From CAYVXE01 sp964455375 (GTDB lineage Bacteria > Zhuqueibacterota > Zhuqueibacteria > Oceanimicrobiales > Oceanimicrobiaceae): DNA of 39,860 nucleotides. The stretch's first letter is position 1; the number at the start of each line of letters is the position of its first letter. Shown here piece after piece: positions 9,197-15,508 of this stretch. The translations under genes and the position numbers were made by a program. The DNA is taken from assembly GCA_964455375.1 (NCBI GenBank), contig CAYVXE010000033.1, positions 1-39,860 on the forward strand. Direction: 5' to 3'. The notes below the pieces were generated by a model, which did no database searches, had not been told where the DNA came from, and saw only the letters and a list, made by a program, of their open reading frames with translations.

Positions 9197-9802
9197 TCAA
9201 TGCTCTGACTTTCTTAAAAGGCGCGAAACCTCATTGATGGCAGATACCGTTACAGTCTGCAAACTTTGGCTAATGGCCTGCACCACATCCACCGGCTTTT
9301 TGGCCTGCGCTTTGGTTCTTTCCGAAAAAGTTTTGTCCCAAATAATTTTGCCGCCGGCAGAGTCTTTGAGAGTAAATTCGATGGTGACTAAGCCGAACCA
9401 ACTTTCTCCTTCATCCCACTCTTCAAAAGCCTGTAACTGACCGGCAAGCACATAGTCCGGTTGTATTGAAGATGGTAAATGTACAACTTCTTTAAACAAA
9501 CCTGACTTTTTAACATGGGAATAGATTTTTTCAGTCACAATTTTTTGCGGAGCAGCGACCCATCTGCGGTAATTATAATAATTAACCTCGTACAGTGATT
9601 TTCTATAAACAATACGATCGCCTTCATAAAGTGCTGTGGCATCGAAACGTCCAATTCCCAATGTTACCGATATTGCGTTGTCGGCATCACCCTTTGCCGG
9701 TAAATTATAATCTACACGGTAATAATACGTGGGCGGAATTCCGCTGCATGACCACCAAAAAGAACTGATAATAACAATTAAAAAGAAGCTGATTTTTTTC
9801 AT
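9197..9802 (-). CDS. ABC-type transport auxiliary lipoprotein of the Mla/MCE operon
   Basis: This is a lipoprotein of 201 residues whose body matches the ABC-transport auxiliary lipoprotein (PqiC/YmbA-like) style: TYYYRVDYNL near the start, then PDYVLAGQLQAFEEWDEG and VTIEFTLKDSAGGKIIWDKT. The N-terminus MKKISFFLIVIISSFWWSC is a lipoprotein signal peptide ending at a cysteine. The frame extends to a TTG at 9823, but the ATG at 9802 is chosen: GAGGAAGG lies directly upstream and a clean signal peptide results. It follows the MCE gene closely and probably serves as the outer-membrane or periplasmic partner of that transporter. E. coli Mla uses other partners, so this operon mixes Mla-type and Pqi-type parts. 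Confidence 0.8.
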   Translation of the reverse strand: MKKISFFLIVIISSFWWSCSGIPPTYYYRVDYNLPAKGDADNAISVTLGIGRFDATALYEGDRIVYRKSLYEVNYYNYRRWVAAPQKIVTEKIYSHVKKSGLFKEVVHLPSSIQPDYVLAGQLQAFEEWDEGESWFGLVTIEFTLKDSAGGKIIWDKTFSERTKAQAKKPVDVVQAISQSLQTVTVSAINEVSRLLRKSEH

Positions 9803-9819
9803 TTCCTTCCTCACACGTT

Positions 9820-10719
9820 TCAATTACCTACATTTCGCTTTGGCGGAGCAGATTTACGAATAAGAAGCCAGGGCCGTGCTTTGATCATCTTTGTAAACTC
9901 TTCGAAATTTTGCGAAGCATATTGAAAGTTCTCCACAATTTCAGACAAATTACTACCGTTAGCGGATATAAGCGCATTGAACTGAGTCAGCGATTTTCTC
10001 AAATCCTGAATGAGCGCACTCGTTTGTTGTGCGGTTGTTTCCAAATGTGAAATGGTCTTATCGAAGCTTTCACCATTGCGATCCATGAGACGGTTCAAGT
10101 CGCTGCTGATATCGGCTAAATTGGCTGTCAACGTATCCATATTTTTTATCATTTGCAGAAATTGACCGCCACCTTTTTCAAACATAACATCCATATTATT
10201 CATCATCGACGCCAAATGATCGCGATTTTCATCATTAAACATGTCTATCACCCGATCCATCAGCACCTGCATCTTGTCGCTCATTTCGCTCATCGGTTCC
10301 GCCATTTGCGAGAAACCGAGCACTTCTTTGCTTTTTAATAGACTGCCTGCCGGTAATAATGACGAATCCACTGAACCCGGCGTAATCTCAATGTGCTTAT
10401 CTGCCATAAGCCCCACTGACGTCATAAAGGCCCGGGAGTTCGTACGCACGGGGGTTTTCTCGTCCACCTCCAATTTAATGGTAATTTTTGTTCCATTGCC
10501 TTTTGGCAGGGAAACATCTTTCACAAGCCCAACATCCATTCCGCCAAACTTCACCAGCGAGCCTTTTTCAATTCCCCCAATGTAGTTTAGATGAGTCACA
10601 TAAGTTTTCGTTTCTTTGCCGATACTGAGCCCAAAAATGGAGACCAAAAAAACAATTAGCAAAACAAGACTGACCAGAACAACAAACCCTACTTTAATTT
10701 CATTGGACTTATATTCCAT
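9820..10719 (-). CDS. mlaD: MCE-domain substrate-binding protein (MlaD-like)
   Basis: This 299-residue protein has one N-terminal membrane helix (about 9-31) and a single MCE domain (about 38-117) with GGIEKGSLVKFGGMDVGLV and the strand ending ADKHIEITPG. A long helical, coiled-coil-like tail follows (about 135-285). MCE proteins form hexameric rings that pass phospholipids between membranes. The E. coli MlaD tail is short, so the extended helical tail here is closer to longer MCE proteins that build a tube or needle. The gene lies 16 bases after the ATPase gene and is followed by the lipoprotein gene, in the normal order permease, ATPase, MCE, accessory. Its stop (9820-9822) overlaps the upstream extension of the lipoprotein frame but not its chosen start. 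Confidence 0.92.
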   Translation of the reverse strand: MEYKSNEIKVGFVVLVSLVLLIVFLVSIFGLSIGKETKTYVTHLNYIGGIEKGSLVKFGGMDVGLVKDVSLPKGNGTKITIKLEVDEKTPVRTNSRAFMTSVGLMADKHIEITPGSVDSSLLPAGSLLKSKEVLGFSQMAEPMSEMSDKMQVLMDRVIDMFNDENRDHLASMMNNMDVMFEKGGGQFLQMIKNMDTLTANLADISSDLNRLMDRNGESFDKTISHLETTAQQTSALIQDLRKSLTQFNALISANGSNLSEIVENFQYASQNFEEFTKMIKARPWLLIRKSAPPKRNVGN

Positions 10720-10735
10720 TCAATACTCCTCTGGA

Positions 10736-11527
10736 TTAATCACCGCCAATTAATGTGCTTAATTGTCTTTCCCGATCGATTTCCTCATCGTCCGGCTGGC
10801 GGTTAAAAAATTGATCTATAATCGGATCCCCCATGCTTTTCAATTCCTGAAGTGAACCGACAGTGAGAATCTTCCCATCATGCATCATGGCAATGCGGTC
10901 AGCGATAATCTCAACAGATGCCATTTCATGGGTTACGATGACGATGGTCATTTTATACGCCTTTTTGAGCTGGAGGATCAAATTATCCAACCCGGCGGCA
11001 ACCACCGGATCCAATCCTGCTGACGGTTCATCACAGAACAGAATCTCCGGATCCATGGCCAAAGCACGGGCGAGACCAGCACGTTTTTTCATTCCACCGG
11101 ATAGTTGAGACGGTTTAAACTTATCGAACCCGGACAATCCAACCATCCCCAACTTCATATTCGTCATGATTTTTATGGTACTCTCTTCCAACTGTGTATG
11201 TTCGCGCAAGGGCAGAGCAACGTTGTCACCCACCGTCATGGAATTGAACAGCGCCGCAGATTGGAAAAGCATCCCTATTTTTTTTAAAATCTCCACGCGT
11301 TCGTCTTCGTCGGCCTTTGCAATATCACGCCCCTTTATTAAAATAGTACCGCTATACGGACGGGAAAGTCCGACAAGATGTCTCAGGAGCGTACTCTTTC
11401 CACAACCTGATTTTCCAAGAATAATCAGCGATTCTCCCCGGTAAATATCCAGATTTACGCCGTTTAATATGGTTCTGCTGCCATAACGAACAAACAAATC
11501 CCGAACTTGTATTATTGTTTCTGACAT
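10736..11527 (-). CDS. mlaF: ABC transporter ATPase (MlaF-like)
   Basis: This 263-residue nucleotide-binding subunit powers the MCE transporter at the cytoplasmic face. Walker A is GKSGCGKS (38-45), the Q-loop is in GMLFQSAALFNSMTV, the ABC signature is LSGGMKKRAGLARAL, Walker B is EILFCDEPSAGLDP, and the switch His is in IVIVTHEM. The SAALFNSMTV and GGMKKRAGLARA phrases are typical of the MlaF/Mkl subfamily. The ATG at 11527 follows the permease stop by six bases, so the two are co-translated or tightly coupled. Nothing is missing. Confidence 0.95.
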   Translation of the reverse strand: MSETIIQVRDLFVRYGSRTILNGVNLDIYRGESLIILGKSGCGKSTLLRHLVGLSRPYSGTILIKGRDIAKADEDERVEILKKIGMLFQSAALFNSMTVGDNVALPLREHTQLEESTIKIMTNMKLGMVGLSGFDKFKPSQLSGGMKKRAGLARALAMDPEILFCDEPSAGLDPVVAAGLDNLILQLKKAYKMTIVIVTHEMASVEIIADRIAMMHDGKILTVGSLQELKSMGDPIIDQFFNRQPDDEEIDRERQLSTLIGGD

Positions 11528-11533
11528 TTAAAA

Positions 11534-12337
11534 TTAAATGTTTGAAAAGAAAATAGCCGTACAGATAACATCCGCAGCGATAATTAAGAAAATGGACGTC
11601 ACCACTGACTTGGTCGTCGACTTACCAACACCCTCGGCACCACCTTTTACATGAAATCCCTCATGGCTGCCAATTTTTGCAATAATAAATGCAAAGAAAA
11701 AACTCTTAAACAATCCTCCAAAAACATCCTTAAAAGCAAGAGCTGCGATGGTCTGATTAATGTAGCGCACACTCGTTATGTTGAGCGTTGACATGGAAAT
11801 AACGTATCCCCCTGTAATTCCAATAAAATCCGCCATGATAGTCAAACACGGTAACATAATGAGCATGGCCAGCGTACGGGGAACCACTAAAAATTTTACC
11901 GGATTAAAGCCCATGGTGGTTAGGGCATCTATCTCTTCGGAAACTTTCATTGTACCGATCTCTGCCGTGATTGCGGAACCACTGCGACCGGTAACGACGA
12001 TGGCCGTCAACAACGGAGCAAGTTCACGGGCAATGGAAACACCCACCAGATTAGCTACATAAATAGTCGCACCGAATTGCTTCAATTGATACGCTGATTG
12101 CATGGCAATAATCAGCCCCACAAAAAAAGCAATCAGGCTCACTATTGGTACGGATTCATAACCAATACGCACCATCTGTTCAATGGTGCTCTGCCATTTC
12201 AATCCCTTGCCTTTGAACGGAGCAACAAAGGCCCAATAGAAAGTCTGCTTGGTTAAATCATGGACATCGCGGATATACTCAATAATTAAAAGTACCTTGC
12301 GGCCAACAGAACCCAATAGTCGATTTACAACTTCCAT
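11534..12337 (-). CDS. mlaE: MCE/Mla transporter permease (MlaE-like)
   Basis: This is an inner-membrane permease of 267 residues with several hydrophobic helices (for example VPIVSLIAFFVGLIIAMQSA). It has the MlaE hallmarks ATIYVANLVGVSIARELAPL, ITAEIGTMKVSEEIDALTTM and the C-terminal GGAEGVGKSTTKSVV segment. It pairs with the ATPase and the MCE ring to move phospholipids across the periplasm. The frame extends one codon further to a TTG at 12340; the ATG at 12337 is the normal start. It is first in the operon, so the operon promoter should lie in 12338-12711, read on the minus strand; no convincing -35/-10 pair was identified there. Confidence 0.94.
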   Translation of the reverse strand: MEVVNRLLGSVGRKVLLIIEYIRDVHDLTKQTFYWAFVAPFKGKGLKWQSTIEQMVRIGYESVPIVSLIAFFVGLIIAMQSAYQLKQFGATIYVANLVGVSIARELAPLLTAIVVTGRSGSAITAEIGTMKVSEEIDALTTMGFNPVKFLVVPRTLAMLIMLPCLTIMADFIGITGGYVISMSTLNITSVRYINQTIAALAFKDVFGGLFKSFFFAFIIAKIGSHEGFHVKGGAEGVGKSTTKSVVTSIFLIIAADVICTAIFFSNI

Positions 12338-12711
12338 CAAAAACCTAACCCGGACTTGCCGGAAATTCCAATCATTAAATCACACATCAATCGAATGCCT
12401 GATGCATAATTTCACCAATACGATGTCTGGTGCGGTGCAGACACAACCATTCAGAAAAAACCGAACACTGATTTTTGCCCGTCGTCTTGGCCTGTTCTTA
12501 ATTTGTGATTGACGAAAACACCCTTTTCTTGTCATTTCTGCATGCTCTTAGCAGGAATTCTCCTGCGTTGAGACTGGCGAAAAAGTAGCTTCCGGCTCAA
12601 TCCGGCCGCCGTCGGAACCGGAATGATATAAGGGGGCAAGTTTTCGGTCAAACACGGAGTAGCTCAATCATGAATAACGCTTAAAAATTATTATCCCTTC
12701 ATCTTTTGGAG
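12338..12711. repeat. Gene-free stretch with decayed repeat: hairpin and 20-mer shared with 15224-15243
   Basis: This spacer lies between the Mla operon (which starts leftwards) and the end of the STAS gene. It holds a 6-bp hairpin GCAGGA (12551-12556) ATTC TCCTGC (12561-12566). It also holds CGGAACCGGAATGATATAAG (12613-12632), which recurs with one mismatch at 15224-15243, followed in both places by a G-rich stretch and a T run. The core GGAATGA also occurs in the repeats at 29513 and 37548. It looks like remnants of a dispersed palindromic element. No gene was found. Confidence 0.55.
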
Positions 12712-13047
12712 CTAAAAGTCATTCTTTGCATCATTTATGGTTTCATAAATATCGAAAACTTTATCTAAACGGCTCAGTTCAAACACATCCTTTACCGCGG
12801 CACGCAAGTTTGCCAACTTAAGCTTCCCTTTGTATTTACCGATTTGCTGCAATGCCTCCACCAATGTGGCAACACCGGAACTATCCATATATCTGACATT
12901 ATTAAGATCTACGAGGACAGATTTCTTTTTGGCTTTCGTCAATTCAAGCAGAACGGTTCGTAGTTTTGGAGATGAGTACAAATCGACATCACCTTCAATA
13001 CTCACAATTATGATTGATTTATCGTTTTTCGTCGTTACTTCTAACAT
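12712..13047 (-). CDS. STAS-domain anti-sigma-factor antagonist
   Basis: This 111-residue single STAS domain resembles SpoIIAA/RsbV. Its dephosphorylated form binds a serine-kinase switch protein and frees that kinase's other partner. The phospho-acceptor loop VRYMDSSGVATLVEAL is intact, with D55, S56 and S57; by analogy S56 is the likely target. The downstream GKLKLANLRAAVKDVFELS matches the usual second half. The ATG overlaps the stop of the RsbW-like kinase gene by one base (TAATG at 13045-13049), so the kinase and its substrate are made together. It forms a three-gene partner-switching module with the genes ending at 13466 and 14943. No sigma factor is encoded nearby, so the output is unknown. 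Confidence 0.95.
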   Translation of the reverse strand: MLEVTTKNDKSIIIVSIEGDVDLYSSPKLRTVLLELTKAKKKSVLVDLNNVRYMDSSGVATLVEALQQIGKYKGKLKLANLRAAVKDVFELSRLDKVFDIYETINDAKNDF

Positions 13048-13466
13048 TATTTTCCCTCTTTTCCCGGTAAATATTTTGCCAGTGTTAATTGATTTCCCAC
13101 TGCAAGGGAGTTATCATAAATCACGACATCCATTGTACTTTTTATTAAATGCACCCCGAGTCCTCCCGGTCGGATTTCATCCAGATTCCGCGGTTTAATC
13201 GAACCCAAATCCGCGGTTTCACCAAAATCACGCAACACAATCTCCAACCGATCATCAAGGATGTTAATGTTCACCTGTATCAGTTCATCTTTTTTCCCAT
13301 GATATGCATGTTTAATAATATTTGAGACCGCTTCGTCCACCGCAATGGTCACCGCATTCACGGCATCCGGCGAAAACCCCAGTAAACCGGTCACGTGGGT
13401 GATACTACTTCTTATTATTTTCAAAAATTGCGGATCACTGGGAATCTTGATTTCTATGTTGTTCAA
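13047..13466 (-). CDS. RsbW/SpoIIAB-like serine kinase (HATPase fold)
   Basis: This protein is 139 residues, a single GHKL ATPase domain. The N-box is DEAVSNIIKHAY (44-55), G1 is RDFG (79-82), and G2 is GGLGVHLI (101-108). It should phosphorylate the STAS protein encoded immediately downstream and may sequester another target. The start is a TTG at 13464-13466, backed by an AGGAG about eight bases upstream; no ATG is available without losing the conserved first strand. It lies 34 bases after the SpoIIE-type phosphatase gene, so all three switch components are in one operon. Whether the target is a sigma factor, a cyclase or another enzyme cannot be read here. Confidence 0.92.
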   Translation of the reverse strand: MNNIEIKIPSDPQFLKIIRSSITHVTGLLGFSPDAVNAVTIAVDEAVSNIIKHAYHGKKDELIQVNINILDDRLEIVLRDFGETADLGSIKPRNLDEIRPGGLGVHLIKSTMDVVIYDNSLAVGNQLTLAKYLPGKEGK

Positions 13467-13500
13467 TAACTTTACTCCTCAAATCATTAAACTTCCTTGA

Positions 13501-14943
13501 TTAATGCCATTTTAATGCCAAAATGGTTAGATCGTCATGCTGATTTGTTCCTTTTGAAAAAGCTTGAACATCATGCAAAAGGTGCTCAACGACATCGTCT
13601 GCGTTTTTTGCATCCTCAGCCAGAACTTCTAAGGTACGCTTAAATGCATAAGCCTCTCCTTGCTTATTTTTCGCTTCAACGATACCGTCTGTTATGAGAA
13701 CCACATAATCACCTTTATTAAGTTGTGCGGAACTGGGTTGTACGGAAAATTCAGGTGCGATGCCAAGCGGAATACTTTTACCGCCCTGCAAAAAATCGAT
13801 GTTGTTTGTTTTTTTATTGATATGAATAAATGGCAGATGGCCGGCATTGCCATAGGTAAACAACCCATTTTTAAAATTAAGTACGCCATATTGAAAGGTT
13901 ACAAACATACCCCGCCGACTGCGTTCAACCAATAATTTATTTAACGACTGTAATAACGCACCGGGTTCGTTGTCTATTTGTGTATAAAGCCTGAAATCGC
14001 TAACGACTCTGGCCATATACAGGGCAGCCGGCACCCCTTTGCCGGTAACATCCCCAACCGCAATACCCACGGTCTCACCATCAAACTCAATAAAATCAAA
14101 AAAATCGCCGCCAACCGACGTTGCGGCAAGGCTCTTTGCAGCAATCGAGTAGGCCTCATTATCCGGAAACACTTCCGGCATAAAACTCTGCTGGATGATT
14201 TTCGCCGATTCAAGTTCCTGCTCCAGTTTCTGCTTTTCTAATTGCAACTGGTGAACTCTGGCATTTTCAATGGTCATGGCAACCTGACGGCAAAACGTGG
14301 AAAACAGCTCCAAGTCGCTGTCATCAAAAACTTTACCATCGACTCTGTTAAGGACTTCCGCCACGCCGATGGTCCTGTCTTTAACAATTAAAGGCGCTGC
14401 TAAAATGGAGTGAGTCTGAAAGCCGGTTGAATCATCGGCTCGGGAGGAAAATCTCGGGTCCTTCATGACATCCGGGACAATTTGCGGCTTACCATGCAAA
14501 GCCACCCACCCAGCAATGCCTTCCCCCACTTTTAACTGTATTTTTTTGACTTCATCCCCCACTTCTCCCAGGGCAACGGTACATTCCAGAATATCCGTCT
14601 CCTCTTGAATGAGCATCACTGAACTGGCTTCAGCCTTCATAACGGACTGTGCTTTTTCCATGACAAGTGCGATTAATTCATCGAGATCAAGCGTAGAATT
14701 GATAATAATACTGATTTCTATCAAACTGGAGAGGTCGGAAACTTTCGAACGAAGATACGCCACTTCACTCCCGGCGTCTTTAGGACCTAAAGGACTCTTA
14801 ACGGACGTTTCATGTTTTATATTTGACATGTATTCAGATAAGCCGTTGCAGGATAATGAATATTGAACTGAAAGATATAATAAAAGCAGAATAAATGCAA
14901 GAAAAAAAGCAAGGTGTGATCGCTGACGTCCTCGACAAAACAT
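13501..14943 (-). CDS. GAF + SpoIIE-type PP2C phosphatase
   Basis: This 480-residue protein would dephosphorylate the STAS antagonist in response to a signal sensed by its GAF domain. An N-terminal hydrophobic segment (about 11-32) is followed by a short linker, a GAF domain (about 72-228, ending FCRQVAMTIENARV), a coiled-coil signalling helix with the EQELESAKIIQQSFMP phrase typical of RsbU-like proteins, and the phosphatase (about 265-480). The metal-binding residues are visible: GGDFFDF (D280), VGDVTGKG (D298), ITDGIVEA and the final HDDLTILAL. An alternative start is the ATG at 14829, which removes the membrane segment; neither start has a strong ribosome site, so membrane location is uncertain. 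It is first gene of the partner-switching operon. Confidence 0.93.
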   Translation of the reverse strand: MFCRGRQRSHLAFFLAFILLLLYLSVQYSLSCNGLSEYMSNIKHETSVKSPLGPKDAGSEVAYLRSKVSDLSSLIEISIIINSTLDLDELIALVMEKAQSVMKAEASSVMLIQEETDILECTVALGEVGDEVKKIQLKVGEGIAGWVALHGKPQIVPDVMKDPRFSSRADDSTGFQTHSILAAPLIVKDRTIGVAEVLNRVDGKVFDDSDLELFSTFCRQVAMTIENARVHQLQLEKQKLEQELESAKIIQQSFMPEVFPDNEAYSIAAKSLAATSVGGDFFDFIEFDGETVGIAVGDVTGKGVPAALYMARVVSDFRLYTQIDNEPGALLQSLNKLLVERSRRGMFVTFQYGVLNFKNGLFTYGNAGHLPFIHINKKTNNIDFLQGGKSIPLGIAPEFSVQPSSAQLNKGDYVVLITDGIVEAKNKQGEAYAFKRTLEVLAEDAKNADDVVEHLLHDVQAFSKGTNQHDDLTILALKWH

Positions 14944-15417
14944 TTAATTCCCGAACGGATACTAATCTGAATTATTTCTAAACATCTAACCCACCGTCAA
15001 CGACCATTTACTGGCGCTATCCTTGCAAGTGCAATGGCTGTCTGACGAGAAATCTGTCATGGTAAGGCATCTTTTCCTGAAACAACCACATGGCGGTCTA
15101 ATGGTCGACGGCTTCCCTGTAGCCGCCCATGAGCGTCAACCTAAGACCAGGATTATTTTTTCAGGTCAAGGCAACAAAACACAGGGTGAATGCTCCGTAA
15201 AGTTAACGCCCGCGGGCAAACGCCGGAACCGGAATGACATAAGTGGTCGAGTTTTTTGCTCGAATACTACTTTATAGCAACAGGATATTTTTTGTATAAA
15301 TACGGACACTTGATCCAACGGGAAACAATTACATTTTTTTCTACACAAATACACTTTTGTAAAGCAAACTTTTGTATTTGCAATAACATAGACGATGTTT
15401 GGAATCAGATATATCGA
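14944..15417. other. Divergent intergenic region with repeat remnants
   Basis: This region separates the leftward partner-switching operon from the rightward kinase operon. No gene was found. It contains an imperfect inverted repeat around 15089-15132 (CATGG-CGG against CCGCCCATG), the 20-mer CGGAACCGGAATGACATAAG (15224-15243) also seen at 12613-12632, and, near the sigma-54 promoter, CAAATAC (15346-15352) and its inverse GTATTTG (15374-15380). The last pair, 28 bases apart, could be an activator-binding site, but it is closer to the promoter than most enhancers. Confidence 0.4.
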
Positions 15418-15433
15418 TGGCACACTAATTGCT
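15418..15433 (+). promoter_or_regulatory. Sigma-54 (-24/-12) promoter
   Basis: TGGCAC (15418-15423), then ACTAA, then TTGCT (15429-15433) matches the sigma-54 consensus TGGCAC-N5-TTGCW exactly. The invariant GG and GC are exactly 10 bases apart. Transcription should start near 15444, leaving a leader of about 65 bases before the kinase ATG at 15509. Sigma-54 promoters require an ATP-driven activator; one is encoded at 7708-9087, though a direct link is only inferred. Confidence 0.85.
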
Positions 15434-15508
15434 TCCGGTGAGTAGTTAACAATTCTACTTTTCATTTTTCAGACAACATGCTTAGCAGGCAACTTTGAGG
15501 ACTGTTCA

